Positions 27,091 to 36,256 of a stretch of 64,000 bases of DNA are shown here, one piece after another. The position numbers and the translations under genes were made by a program. The notes below the pieces were generated by a model that saw nothing but the letters and a program-made list of their open reading frames with translations, searched no databases and had not been told where the DNA came from. This DNA comes from Stigmatella aurantiaca DW4/3-1. GTDB lineage: Bacteria; Myxococcota; Myxococcia; Myxococcales; Myxococcaceae. The stretch is taken from assembly GCF_000165485.1 (NCBI RefSeq), contig NC_014623.1:3243501-3307500 (forward strand), read 5' to 3'. Each line of letters begins with the position of its first letter. Within the stretch, counting starts at the first letter, position 1.

Positions 27091-27945
27091 TTACGGAGTG
27101 CTGGTGGAGGAAGTGGGCGCCGCGGACTCCTCGGCGGTGGGGGCGGGCTTGCCGGCATCCCGTTCCACCTCGATGTCGTAGCGCACCGCAGGGCGGTCCT
27201 TCAGATCCGTGGTGAATCCCCCCTTCTCGAAACCGACCACCGTCAACGTCGTCACCTTGCCAGCGTCGGCGCTGAACGTGTAGCTGGACTGCACCTTGAA
27301 CTTGTAACCGTCGAGGTAGCTGAAGACGCCATAGCCGTTGCCCCGGTACGTCAGCCTCACGGAGAGCTGGTGCTGCCCTGGGATGATGCGGCCATTGAAG
27401 ATCTCGACGCCGTCGGGGTTGTCGAGCATCCCTTCCTCGTTCACGCGCGTGAAGATGGGTGCGCCGTCCAGGGCATAGCTCACCGAGTCCAGGGCGAACG
27501 AACTGCCCATGTCGCTCTTGTGGCGGACCACCGTGCGGGCACCCGAGGAGATGTCGCCCGCAAGCACACTCTCCTGCAACAGCAGGAGCCGCGCCTTGGA
27601 GCGGTAGATCTTCTCCTTCAGATCGACGACCTGTTCCTCCAGCGTCTTGATGCGGGTGTTGAAGGCCTCTTCGGCCGTCTGAGCCGAGACGGCCGTCGCG
27701 GCGGCGGCATCACCCGGAGCAGGGCTGTCGGCGGCGGGCGCAGGAACGACAGGTGCCTCAGGGCCGGGAGCCGCCGGGGCGCTGGGCGCCGCGGGGTTCG
27801 GCTCCGCGGGGACGGCCGTGCTGGAGGCCGGGGGCGGCGGGGAAGCGGAAGCGTCCTGGGCAGACGCGGGGAGAGCGAGGCCCGTGCCTAGCAGCGCAAG
27901 AAGGCAGAGGGTGGAGGAAGCGCAACGCACGAGCGACCTCGACAA
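27091..27945 (-). CDS. Secreted coiled-coil protein downstream of mglA
   Basis: 284 residues with a signal peptide (LCLLALLGTGLALPASAQ), then about 70 residues of Ala/Pro spacer, a short coiled coil (NTRIKTLEEQVVDLKEKIYRSKARLLLLQ) and a beta-rich C-terminal domain (SSFALDSVSYALDGAPIFTR ... YSFADAGKV-like strands). Ala/Pro-rich proteins of this type are often auto-annotated as dihydrolipoamide acetyltransferase because of the linker, but there is no lipoyl or catalytic domain. A TTG at 27945 or a GTG at 27930 (GAGG upstream) may start it. The gap to mglA is 89 bp, so it may share the mgl transcript. Confidence 0.6.
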   Translation of the reverse strand: MSRSLVRCASSTLCLLALLGTGLALPASAQDASASPPPPASSTAVPAEPNPAAPSAPAAPGPEAPVVPAPAADSPAPGDAAAATAVSAQTAEEAFNTRIKTLEEQVVDLKEKIYRSKARLLLLQESVLAGDISSGARTVVRHKSDMGSSFALDSVSYALDGAPIFTRVNEEGMLDNPDGVEIFNGRIIPGQHQLSVRLTYRGNGYGVFSYLDGYKFKVQSSYTFSADAGKVTTLTVVGFEKGGFTTDLKDRPAVRYDIEVERDAGKPAPTAEESAAPTSSTSTP

Positions 27946-28034
27946 AGAAGCTGGCCCGACCGGGACCCGGTCATAACACCCTTTCCCCTCAAGGCATCAG
28001 AGGGGGGCGGATGATCGGCTGCTTGCTCTTCGAG

Positions 28035-28622
28035 CTAGCCGCCTTTGCGCAGCTCCGTAAGCACCAGCTTCGCCACCGCCTTGAGCGTGTCGAAGACACC
28101 CACGCCGGTGGGCGCGACCGCCTGGTACTCGGGGATGTTGCGCGGATTGAGCGCCTTGCGGATCTCTTCCACCGTCACCGCATTGGGCAGGTCGCGCTTG
28201 TTGTACTGCATGACGTACGGGATCTTGTTCAGATCGTAGCCTTGCTCAGCCAGGTTGATCCGCAAGTTCTCGAGCGACTCCATGTTCGCTTCCATGCGCT
28301 CGATCTGGCTGTCGGCCACGAACACCACGCCGTCCACGCCCTTGAGGATGAGCTTGCGGCTGGCGTCGTAGAACACCTGGCCTGGCACCGTGTAGAGGTG
28401 GAAGCGCGTCTTGAAGCCGCGGATCTCTCCGAGCGACAGCGGCAGGAAGTCGAAGAAGAGCGTCCGGTCCGTCTCGGTGGAGAGCGAGATGAGCTTGCCC
28501 TTCGTGTCCGCGGCGGTCTTGTTGTAGATGTACTGAAGGTTGGTCGTCTTCCCGCAGAGCCCCGGCCCGTAATAGACGATCTTGCAGTTGATCTCGCGGG
28601 AGGAGTAGTTGATGAAGGACAT
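28035..28622 (-). CDS. mglA: Ras-like polarity GTPase MglA
   Basis: 195 residues, essentially the Myxococcus MglA sequence as I know it. P-loop GPGLCGKTT is at 19-27, switch-II-type TVPGQ with Gln82, and NKRD at 141-144 for guanine recognition. MglA-GTP marks the leading pole, activates type IV pili there and assembles the gliding (Agl-Glt) complexes. mglB lies 11 bp upstream in the same operon, as in Myxococcus. No membrane anchor is present. The call is secure at the family level because the motif residues fall at the known positions. Confidence 0.97.
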   Translation of the reverse strand: MSFINYSSREINCKIVYYGPGLCGKTTNLQYIYNKTAADTKGKLISLSTETDRTLFFDFLPLSLGEIRGFKTRFHLYTVPGQVFYDASRKLILKGVDGVVFVADSQIERMEANMESLENLRINLAEQGYDLNKIPYVMQYNKRDLPNAVTVEEIRKALNPRNIPEYQAVAPTGVGVFDTLKAVAKLVLTELRKGG

Positions 28623-28633
28623 GGCTTCCCGGC

Positions 28634-29113
28634 TTACTCGCTGAAGAGGTTGTCGATATCGTCGTCGGAGATCTCGGCGAACGGCGAACCGATCCCCGGA
28701 GTGTCGGTCTTCTTCACCAGGCTCTCGAAGATCTTCGCCAGCTCGTCGCTGGCCTTCTTGATGCGCAGGCGGACGAGGCCGAGGCTGGTGCGGTTGTCAA
28801 AGATGACGACCAGCACCACCCGGCTGCCGACGATGGTCATGTAGAGAGAGTCCTTCGCTCCCTCATGGAATTGGTTCGGGAACTCGTTCTCGCCAATCAA
28901 CTTGGCCAGGCCGCCCATCGCCGCCACGTTGCCGGCCGTCAGTGAGGCCAGCGAGGTGGTGTCGATGTTCTGCGTCTGGCCCGCCGAGGAGATGAGCTGC
29001 CCGTTCTTGTCGACGAGGAACACCACCTTCGCGTTTGCGTCCTTGGTCAGCCGGTCGCAAACCGCGTTGATCTTGGTGAACTCCTCTTCGTACATCACCA
29101 ATTGCGTGCCCAT
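28634..29113 (-). CDS. mglB: MglA GTPase-activating protein MglB (Roadblock/LC7)
   Basis: 159 residues with a Roadblock/LC7 fold: [19 protein letters not shown], a central [21 protein letters not shown] helix and the C-terminal [15 protein letters not shown] tail. MglB dimers bind MglA-GTP at the lagging pole and stimulate hydrolysis. It is the first gene of the mglBA pair. The 140 bp upstream should hold the promoter; on the minus strand TTGCTG and TAAGCA are spaced by 17 bp there, a weak sigma-70-type candidate. Confidence 0.96.
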   Translation of the reverse strand: MGTQLVMYEEEFTKINAVCDRLTKDANAKVVFLVDKNGQLISSAGQTQNIDTTSLASLTAGNVAAMGGLAKLIGENEFPNQFHEGAKDSLYMTIVGSRVVLVVIFDNRTSLGLVRLRIKKASDELAKIFESLVKKTDTPGIGSPFAEISDDDIDNLFSE

Positions 29114-29295
29114 GGGCGTATCCGCTCCTCTACGCTCCTCAGCGTTCGCTTCTCCCCGCGTGTTAGCGGCCTCCGGGGTTTCCGGAGTGAATCCCGGAGG
29201 TTAGATGCGTCGCTCCCGACCGGCGGATGCTTAGCAGACACCTCCCTATCCAGCAAGCTACGTGACCGCTCTTTCTCGGAGATCAGCGGTTGGGT

Positions 29296-30258
29296 TCAAG
29301 GTACACGGACTGCTACATCGCTGATCGTACAATGAGGCGCGCCCGGGCGTGGGCCCGTGCGGTCCTCCAGGAAGATCTGGGGGTTGTCCTCCGCCGCGTG
29401 GAAGGACAGGGTGTTGCGTTCTGGCTCCAGCCCGACCTTGAGGTGCAGGGGCTCCTGGGCGCCGATGCGCACCCGGAAGTCTTGACCGAACAGGTCGGCC
29501 GGGGGCGCGAGCCGGTTCTTGCGGCCTTTCTGGGGGGGCGCCTTGCAACTGCCGGTGGCGTGGAAGATGTAGGTGAAGCCCGCCAGGATGTTCCGGGTGC
29601 GGAAGGTTCGTTGGCCACCACTCTGGAGGGTGCCGCGCGTGCTCCAGGCCTCGCTGTGGGCGCGGGGGGCACGGGGGCTGGGCGCGCTGGCGGCCTGGGC
29701 GGCCCGTTCCGCCAGGGCGTGCTCCTCTCGGGCCAGCGCCTCGCGCGCCTCGGCGTCCGACTGGAGGGCGGTCTGATGCCGGGCGAGCAGGGTCCGGGCC
29801 GGGCCGCCATAGTCGGGGTGGTCCACGAGGGGGCTCGCCAGCCGCACCACCAGGGCACTCTCGGACTCCTCGCCGGCCAGCTGGGCCCGCAGGAACTGGG
29901 CCCGGACGGCGTCCTTGGGGTGGGCCCGGAGGGTGTTGTCCAACAACTGGGCCGCGGCGGTGCGCTCCGCCACACTCAGCAGGCTCTCCGCGTGGGCCGT
30001 GCGCACGTCGGCATCGTCCGGGGCGAGCGCCAGGGCCCGCTCGGTGAGGGCGAAGGCCAGCAGGGTGTCCTGCTCTCGACAGGTGGAGGCGCCTCGCACG
30101 AGCAACCGCGCCGCGGCGGCGGGGTGGGAGGCGGGGGGGCTTTCCGCGGCGAAGAGCGCCTGGAGTCCTTCGCAATCCCGAGCGGCGAGGAGCTTCTCGC
30201 CGCGCTCCAGTCGCGGGTCGCTGGCGGACAGCAGTGTCAGCAGCAGCAGGGGGTGCAT
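29296..30258 (-). CDS. Secreted TPR-containing protein, unknown function
   Basis: 320 residues from the ATG at 30258; the frame stays open far upstream, but that part is Arg/Gly/His-rich and lies opposite the next genes, so it was left out. The N-terminus (MHPLLLLTLLSASD) looks like a short signal peptide. Residues ~20-180 are helical TPR-like units (LLVRGASTCREQDTLLAFALTERALALAPDDADVRTAHAES). The C-terminal ~110 residues are beta-rich (RNILAGFTYIFHATGSC ... FGQDFRVRIG). It ends about 180 bp from the mglB start, in the same orientation but probably a separate unit. Confidence 0.6.
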   Translation of the reverse strand: MHPLLLLTLLSASDPRLERGEKLLAARDCEGLQALFAAESPPASHPAAAARLLVRGASTCREQDTLLAFALTERALALAPDDADVRTAHAESLLSVAERTAAAQLLDNTLRAHPKDAVRAQFLRAQLAGEESESALVVRLASPLVDHPDYGGPARTLLARHQTALQSDAEAREALAREEHALAERAAQAASAPSPRAPRAHSEAWSTRGTLQSGGQRTFRTRNILAGFTYIFHATGSCKAPPQKGRKNRLAPPADLFGQDFRVRIGAQEPLHLKVGLEPERNTLSFHAAEDNPQIFLEDRTGPRPGAPHCTISDVAVRVP

Positions 30259-30360
30259 GGCCCGCCCTTTACGGGATGAGACAGGGGGCTGACAATCCAG
30301 GGGATTCTTCATCCTGGGTTTAGGGGAAGCTCCGCTCTTCCTTATATACTCCTCGGAGCC

Positions 30361-31932
30361 TTGGCCCCATCGTGCCGCTGCCCCTCCCTGCTCGCCCTCG
30401 TCGTGCTCGCCCTCGTGGGGCTGCCGCGCGACGGGTGGACCCAGGGCGTGAAGCCGGAGGACTGGGAGCGCGCCTCGTTGCGCTTGCGCTACGGCGTGGC
30501 GCTTCGGGACGGGGAACAAGCCGCCCCCAGTCCAGGATTCAGCTATTCCGGTATGACGCCCAACGACATGGCGGCCGGGGCCACCGTGTATGGGTGGGAG
30601 TGGCTGGGCGTTTGGGCGGGGTTTCAGCGCGAGGGCTTCGCGCTTCTGCGTAAGTCGGCGGCCGTCTCCGAGGGCAGCCTGTGGCGCGTGTCGGGAGGGG
30701 GGGTGGCGCGGCTGCGGCTCGGGCCCATGCGGGCGGAGCTGAGCGCGGGGTATGGCTTTGCCCAGCTGCCGCTCTTCTCGGGTGCGATTCCGGGGGCGCC
30801 CGCGTTCCAGTCCGGGAACCGTCACGCCGCGCTCGTGGGCGGCCGGTTGCGCTTTCCACTCGTGTTCCGCGTCCAGGGCGAGGTCCGGGCAGAGTACCCG
30901 TGGGTCCTCTCCGCGAAGGACGCGGGGGGCGCGGAGGCGGGCTCCCGCGGCTTCGAGGTGGGGGCCGCGCTCCGGGTTCCCCTGGTGCGGGCGAGCCGCT
31001 GGTCGGGGGCGCTGGCCCTCGATTACCAGTACATCCAGGACCGGCTGACGGCTTCCCGTGCCCGCTCGGAGCAGACGCTTCAGCGGATCGGGGCGGCGCT
31101 GGAGTTCTCCTGGTTCGATGCCGAGGCGTCTTCGGCGGGCGCTCCGGTTCCGTCTTTGCCCTCCTGGGGAGAGCTGGCGCTGAGGGTGGTGGATGCGCAG
31201 ACGGGCGAGCCGCTGGCGGTGCCCCAGGTGACGCTCGTGGTGGCGGGGGAAGCGCGGGAGCCCCAGTTGGCGGACCCGGAGGGCCAGCTTCTGGAGCGGG
31301 AACTCGAGCCGGGAGAGGTGGTGGCCCGGGTCCAGGCCGAGGGGTACCAACTGGCGGAGGGGAGCGTCACGGTGGGCGCCGGGGAGCGCGCCACCCTGGA
31401 GATCCGCGCGCACAGGCTCGCGCCCCAGGTGGGCCGCTTGCAGATCTCCGTGACCGACAAGCGCGATGGCACGCCCGTGCCGAACGCCGTGCTCTCGGTG
31501 GGCGAGCGGGAGCTCCGGCCGGGGGCCACGGGGCAGGTGCGGTTGGTGGATGTGACGCCCGGGCCCGTCTCGGTGAGGGTCGCCGCTCCAGGCTTCCAGT
31601 CCGTGGAGGAGGCGGCGCTCATCGTCGCGGGTGAGGAGGCCGTGCTGCCCGTTCAGCTCGTGCCCACCCGGCGCGTGGGCTATGCCACCATCGCGGGGCG
31701 GGTGCGCAGCACCGGGGGGCGCTCCCTCATCGCGCGGCTCGTCATCCCCACGACGAAAGTGCGCTCCCGGACCAATGCCCAGGGTTCCTTCTCCCTGAAG
31801 GTGCGGCCTGGGACCTACCGCGTCATTATTTCCGCCAAAGGCCACCTCACACAGACCAAGTCCGTCACCGTGCGCGATGGGGAGCAGGCCATCTTCAACG
31901 TTGATCTCTTTCCGAGGTCGAGGGCCCGGTGA
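30361..31932 (+). CDS. Beta-barrel-like protein with carboxypeptidase-regulatory-like repeats
   Basis: 523 residues from a TTG at 30361, the only good start near GGAG, with a signal peptide (LLALVVLALVGLPRDGWTQ). Residues 30-255 have alternating strands typical of an outer-membrane barrel (FSYSGMTPNDMAAGATVYGWE, AALVGGRLRFPLVFRVQG). Residues ~265-515 contain three beta-sandwich repeats of the CarboxypepD_reg/PEGA type (ELALRVVDAQTGEPLAVPQVTL; LQISVTDKRDGTPVPNAVL; TIAGRVRSTGGRSLIARL). It is first in a three-gene operon; its stop overlaps the GTG of the FecR-like gene. Likely an envelope-surface sensor or adhesin. Confidence 0.6.
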   Translation: MAPSCRCPSLLALVVLALVGLPRDGWTQGVKPEDWERASLRLRYGVALRDGEQAAPSPGFSYSGMTPNDMAAGATVYGWEWLGVWAGFQREGFALLRKSAAVSEGSLWRVSGGGVARLRLGPMRAELSAGYGFAQLPLFSGAIPGAPAFQSGNRHAALVGGRLRFPLVFRVQGEVRAEYPWVLSAKDAGGAEAGSRGFEVGAALRVPLVRASRWSGALALDYQYIQDRLTASRARSEQTLQRIGAALEFSWFDAEASSAGAPVPSLPSWGELALRVVDAQTGEPLAVPQVTLVVAGEAREPQLADPEGQLLERELEPGEVVARVQAEGYQLAEGSVTVGAGERATLEIRAHRLAPQVGRLQISVTDKRDGTPVPNAVLSVGERELRPGATGQVRLVDVTPGPVSVRVAAPGFQSVEEAALIVAGEEAVLPVQLVPTRRVGYATIAGRVRSTGGRSLIARLVIPTTKVRSRTNAQGSFSLKVRPGTYRVIISAKGHLTQTKSVTVRDGEQAIFNVDLFPRSRAR

Positions 31933-33896
31933 GTCCGCTCCGCTCCAGCTTTGCGCTGCTGCTCGTGTTTCTGATGGTGGGGTGTGACCCCGAGGCTCCT
32001 CCGCCTGCTCCGCCCGCGGGGACACCGGCCCCCCCGGCCCCCCCGGCTCCCGCCGGGGCCCCGGACACGCTCGCGCGGCTGGAGGCGCTCCAGGGCGAGG
32101 TGCGGTGGGAGCAAGGTGGCAAGACCGTCCCCGCGAGCGAGGGGCCGCTCGTGAAGGGGGCGGCGCTGGAGACGGGGCCGGATGGCTCCGTCACGGTTCG
32201 TTTCGAGGATGGCCGCACGGTGGAGGTGGGGCCCAACGCGCGGTTCGTGCTGGACGAGGATGCCAGCGGCGTGGTGCTCCAGGTGGCTCGCGGCATCGTG
32301 CTGAGCCGGGTGCCCGTGGCGGCGCCTGGGCGGCCGGGGCCGAGGGTCGAGCTGCGCATCCTGACCCCTTATGGCTTCACGCGCGTGAGCGGCCAGGAGG
32401 CCAGCGAGGTCCGCGTGAGCGTGGGCCCCAGCGAGGGCCACGTCGAGGTGCGGCTGGGGACCATTGCCTTCGTGGACAAGGACGGCGGGGAGCTCCAGGC
32501 CCAGGCGGGCGAGACGGTCTCCGTGACCGCGGGCCGCGCGGAGCTGGTGGCCCGTCCGGCCAAGGTCTTCGAGCTGGCCCCCATCCAGGTCACGGTGCGC
32601 GCCGACTCCGGACGCGTGGAGGTTCGCGCCCAGGGCAGCGAGCGGTGGACGGTGAGCAAGGGGGCGCAGCCGCTCTCACCGGGGGATGGGGTGCGCGTGC
32701 GCGGGGGCGTGGCGCTGCTGGGGTTGGAGGGCTCGGCGTCGACCCTCGCGCTCTCCTCGGGGGGCGAGATGGTGCTGGAGAAGGCGGGGCAGCAGGGCAC
32801 CACCGACGAGGCCCGGGTGGATTTGCGCCGGGGCGCGCTCTCGCTGCGGCTCGCGGAGGGGCGTGACAGCCGGGTGGTGATGCCAGGCCTCACGGTGGAG
32901 GCCCATGCCGCGGCCCACGTGGATGTGCGCCGCACGTCCCAGGGGCTCGATGTGGCCTCGCTCGCCGGGGATGTGGTGCTGTTGCAGGGGTCCAACCGCC
33001 AGCCCCTGCGGGCAGGGGAGCAGGCCTCCGTGGCGGGGACAGGGCCGGTGAAGATCGTCGCGCTGGAGCGGGGGCCGCTCGTGCTGCCCGTCGAGACGCG
33101 CATCCAGGTGTTCCACCGGGGGCTGGAGGAGGTGACGTTCGACTGGAAGGAGGAGGGCGACGCGGTGGTGGAGGTGGCCACCGACGCGGAGTACCAGCGG
33201 CTTGTGCTTCGAGGCCTTGTCCACCAGCCCTTCCTCCGGATGCCGGCCCCCGCGCGGGGCGCGCTGTACCTCCGGGTGCGCAGGCCCGAGGGCACGGAGG
33301 TGGTCCGGGGCAGCGCGAGCTTCGCGCCGGAGCGGGCCCCCAAGGAGCTGGCCCGCGTCACCAACGAGGTCCCCGAGGGGCTCGAGAAGACGACCATCTA
33401 CTACCAGGACAAGCCGCCCGCGGTGACCTTCACCTATGGCTCCGAGGCCCAGGCGGCGAGGTACCGCGTGCAGGTGTACCGCAGTGGCGCCTTGGGCAAG
33501 CCCGTGGCGGAGCGGACCGTGTCCGACACGCGCGCCTCCGTGGAGGCGGGGGTGCTCGGGGAGGGCAGCTTTCTTTGGTCGGTGACCCCCCTGTCCCAGG
33601 CGGGCAAGGCGCTCCGGGGGGGACGGATGAACAAGCTGGAGCTGGTGTACGACAACTCGGTGCCCGTCCTGGTTGTTAACTCACCGCGTCATGGGCAGCA
33701 GGCAGGCAACCGTGTGCGGGCCACGGGCGTGGCGCCCATGGGGGCACGGTTGTCCATCAACGGACGTCCGGTAACGCTCGATAGCAAGCACCGCTTCAAT
33801 ACGTGGGCGGAGCCGGTGGGCGCTCCCCCCCTTCTGCTGTTTAAGATGCAGCGGGCGGGCGGTCCGGACGTCTATCTGGTGCGTACCTTGAAGTGA
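31929..33896 (+). CDS. FecR-domain lipoprotein
   Basis: 655 residues from a GTG that overlaps the previous stop (GTGA). Lipobox LVFLMVGC (Cys19), then a Pro-rich spacer. FecR-like beta domains follow: LEALQGEVRWEQGGKTVPASEGPLVKGAALET...VRFEDGRTVEVGPNARF, and a second pair further on (GALSLRLAEG...RTSQGLDVASLAGDVVLLQG). The C-terminal part has fibronectin-like strands. In this position FecR proteins usually transmit a periplasmic signal; here there is no sigma factor nearby, and a kinase follows instead, overlapping by 4 bp if its GTG start is used. Confidence 0.7.
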   Translation: MSPLRSSFALLLVFLMVGCDPEAPPPAPPAGTPAPPAPPAPAGAPDTLARLEALQGEVRWEQGGKTVPASEGPLVKGAALETGPDGSVTVRFEDGRTVEVGPNARFVLDEDASGVVLQVARGIVLSRVPVAAPGRPGPRVELRILTPYGFTRVSGQEASEVRVSVGPSEGHVEVRLGTIAFVDKDGGELQAQAGETVSVTAGRAELVARPAKVFELAPIQVTVRADSGRVEVRAQGSERWTVSKGAQPLSPGDGVRVRGGVALLGLEGSASTLALSSGGEMVLEKAGQQGTTDEARVDLRRGALSLRLAEGRDSRVVMPGLTVEAHAAAHVDVRRTSQGLDVASLAGDVVLLQGSNRQPLRAGEQASVAGTGPVKIVALERGPLVLPVETRIQVFHRGLEEVTFDWKEEGDAVVEVATDAEYQRLVLRGLVHQPFLRMPAPARGALYLRVRRPEGTEVVRGSASFAPERAPKELARVTNEVPEGLEKTTIYYQDKPPAVTFTYGSEAQAARYRVQVYRSGALGKPVAERTVSDTRASVEAGVLGEGSFLWSVTPLSQAGKALRGGRMNKLELVYDNSVPVLVVNSPRHGQQAGNRVRATGVAPMGARLSINGRPVTLDSKHRFNTWAEPVGAPPLLLFKMQRAGGPDVYLVRTLK

Positions 33897-33907
33897 GGTT
33901 CTTCGGA

Positions 33908-35650
33908 ATGAACGAGTCCCAGACGGTCCTCGAGCCCGCGATCGTGGCCCAGCCCCTGCGGCCGTACGGGAACTACGTGCTGGTGCGCAAGCTCGCCGAG
34001 GGCGGCATGGCGGAGATTTTTCTCGCCAAGCTGCTGGGGGCCGATGGATTCGAGCGCAACGTCGTCATCAAGCGCATGCTGTCGCACCTGTCGAGCATGC
34101 CCGACTTCGTGGACATGTTCCGGGACGAGGCGCGGCTGGCGGCGCGGCTGTCGCACCCGAACATCATCCAGATTCACGAGTTGGGGTTCATCGAGGGCTG
34201 CTACTACATCTGCATGGAGTACCTGGCGGGGGAGGACTTCTCCACCACGCTCCGTCAGGCGGGCCGCAAGCGCCAGTACACGCCCATCCCCATCGTTTTG
34301 AGGGTGCTCGTGGATGCGGCCCGGGGGCTTCACTACGCCCACGAATTCACCAACGAGATGGGCCAGTGCCTGAACATCGTGCACCGGGACATTTCTCCCT
34401 CGAACCTCTATCTGACCTATCAGGGGCAGGTGAAGGTGCTGGACTTCGGCATCGCCAAGGCCGAGTCGCGCCTCGCCCAGACGCGCACCGGCGTGGTGAA
34501 GGGCAAGTACATCTACATGGCCCCCGAGCAGGCCCGGGGGGATGAGGTGGACCGGCGCTCGGACGTCTTCTCGTTGGGGGTGAGCCTCTATGAGTCGCTC
34601 ACCAACGTGCGGCCCTTCGCCCGCGAGAACGACCTGGCCATCCTCAACGCGCTCCTGAAGGGGGACTTCGCGCCCCCCACCACGCTGCGCCGCGAGGTGC
34701 CCAAGGCCCTGGAGGCGGTGGTGCTCAAGGCGATGGCGCCGCGGCCCGAGGCCCGCTACGCCACGGCGGGCGAGTTCGCGGATGCCCTCGAGCGGGGGCT
34801 GGCCGACCAGGTGCCGCTGGCCACGCACGCCCAGCTCGTCGAGTACCTGCGGGGCCAGTTTGGCGACGAGCGTTTCGCGGAGAAGACACGCATCCCCGCG
34901 CTGGCCACCCTGAAGGCCCAGGCCGCCGCCACCCCGCCGCCCCCGCCCCGAAGCAGCGTCACCATCTCGGTGGTGTCCGCGCAGACCTTTGTCGAAGGGG
35001 CTGGCGGCGCGCAGGCGACGCGAGAAGGTGCGTCCCGTGGGCGGGGACGCGGGACCCGGTTGGTCGCGCTTGGGGCCGCGGTGGGCCTCTTGTTGTTGGG
35101 GGCGGCGTTCACGACGTGGCGCCTTTCGGCGGCGCCGGTGGTGACCGCCCGGATCGAGCCTGCCCCCGCCCCTTCCCCGGTGAGTGTGCCCTCGCCGGGG
35201 ACCGCGCCCGAGTTGCCCCCCGCGCCCGAGCCTCCCCCCGCGGTCGCCGCGGCGCCGGTGGCGGAACCTCCGGCGGTGGCCGTGGAGGCTCCTCCGCCTG
35301 AGCCTGAAAAGGTGCCTGCTTCCCCGGCGAAGGCGTCGTCCAAGGCGGCGAAAGCGCGCGCGGTGACCTTGGGCCTCGAGGACGTGCAGCGCGTGGTCTC
35401 GCGGGCCAGCGCCCGGATCGCCAATTGCTTCGAGCGGCACAAGGCGGACTTGCCCGCGGACGCGGGCAAGGTGAGCGTGCGGCTCACCATTGCATCCTCG
35501 GGCCGGGTGAAGGCGCAAACCCAGGGGCCGTTGGCCTCCCGGTCGGTGGGACAGTGCCTGGAGGCGCAAGCCGAGCGCCTGCGGTTTCCCGCCCACCGGG
35601 ACCAGGAAGTCAACGTGGTGCTGCCGTTCGACTACCGGGTGGCGCGGTAG
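33908..35650 (+). CDS. Eukaryote-like Ser/Thr kinase with periplasmic AgmX/PglI-type domain
   Basis: 580 residues from the ATG at 33908 (GAGG ten bases upstream); a GTG at 33893 overlapping the FecR stop is possible. The kinase domain (about 20-300) has an invariant-lysine segment VVIKR (Lys55), HRDISPSN with Asp161 and Asn166, DFG at 179-181 and APEQ at 205-208. The loop has Ser where HRDxK kinases have Lys, common in myxobacterial kinases. A membrane helix lies at ~384-403. After a Pro/Ala spacer, residues ~485-580 (ARIANCFERHKADLPADAGKVSVRL ... VGQCLEAQAERLRFP) match the TonB-like AgmX/PglI module also present in the GltG-like protein of this window. Confidence 0.8.
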   Translation: MNESQTVLEPAIVAQPLRPYGNYVLVRKLAEGGMAEIFLAKLLGADGFERNVVIKRMLSHLSSMPDFVDMFRDEARLAARLSHPNIIQIHELGFIEGCYYICMEYLAGEDFSTTLRQAGRKRQYTPIPIVLRVLVDAARGLHYAHEFTNEMGQCLNIVHRDISPSNLYLTYQGQVKVLDFGIAKAESRLAQTRTGVVKGKYIYMAPEQARGDEVDRRSDVFSLGVSLYESLTNVRPFARENDLAILNALLKGDFAPPTTLRREVPKALEAVVLKAMAPRPEARYATAGEFADALERGLADQVPLATHAQLVEYLRGQFGDERFAEKTRIPALATLKAQAAATPPPPPRSSVTISVVSAQTFVEGAGGAQATREGASRGRGRGTRLVALGAAVGLLLLGAAFTTWRLSAAPVVTARIEPAPAPSPVSVPSPGTAPELPPAPEPPPAVAAAPVAEPPAVAVEAPPPEPEKVPASPAKASSKAAKARAVTLGLEDVQRVVSRASARIANCFERHKADLPADAGKVSVRLTIASSGRVKAQTQGPLASRSVGQCLEAQAERLRFPAHRDQEVNVVLPFDYRVAR

Positions 35651-35656
35651 GCGCCG

Positions 35657-36250
35657 CTACAGCTCGCGCCGGGCGCTGAGCGCCTTGGCCAAGGTCGCCT
35701 GGTCGGCGTACTCGAGATCGCCGCCCATGGGCAGGCCCTGGGCGATGCGGCTGACGCGCAAGCCCAGGGGCTTGAGCAGGCGCATCAGGTAGAGCGAGGT
35801 GGCCTCGCCCTCCACGTCCGGGTTGGTGGCGAGGATGATCTCCTCCACCTTGCTGTCGGCCAGCCGCTCCAGCAGCTCCCGGATGCGCAGCTGGTCTGGG
35901 CCGATGCCCTCCAGCGGCGACAGCACGCCGTGCAGCACATGGTAGCGGCCCTTGAACTCGCGCGTGCGCTCCAGGGCCATCAGGTCCGCGAAGGTCTCCA
36001 CGACGCACAGCACGCGCTCGTCCCGGCGGCTGTCACGGCAGAAGCCGCACAGCTCCGTGTCCGTGAGCGAGAAGCAGCGGGTGCACAGGTGCACCTTCTC
36101 CTTCACCTCGCGGATGGCCTGGGACAGGTCCACGGCGTACTCGCTGGGAGCCCGCAGGATGTGAAACGCGAGGCGCTGCGCGGTCTTCTCGCCGATGCCC
36201 GGAAGCTTCGCGAGCTGGGCCACCAGGCGATTGAGGGGATCGGGCGTCAT
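35657..36250 (-). CDS. recR: Recombination mediator RecR
   Basis: 197 residues, the usual length. An N-terminal helix-hairpin-helix (LVAQLAKLPGIGEKTAQRLAFHIL), a C4 zinc finger with Cys56, Cys59, Cys68 and Cys71, and a Toprim domain (LCVVETFADLMALERT...ATNPDVEGEATSLYL) are all present. It acts with RecF/RecO in gap repair. It lies 6 bp after ybaB in the classical dnaX-ybaB-recR order. Confidence 0.96.
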   Translation of the reverse strand: MTPDPLNRLVAQLAKLPGIGEKTAQRLAFHILRAPSEYAVDLSQAIREVKEKVHLCTRCFSLTDTELCGFCRDSRRDERVLCVVETFADLMALERTREFKGRYHVLHGVLSPLEGIGPDQLRIRELLERLADSKVEEIILATNPDVEGEATSLYLMRLLKPLGLRVSRIAQGLPMGGDLEYADQATLAKALSARREL

Positions 36251-36256
36251 CCGGTG

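Noticed and set aside
30259-32025. N-terminal extension of the 29296-30258 minus-strand gene to 909 codons
   Set aside because: The extra part is antisense to two well-supported plus-strand genes and is Arg/His/Gly/Pro-rich with no domain; the ATG at 30258 gives a signal peptide directly.
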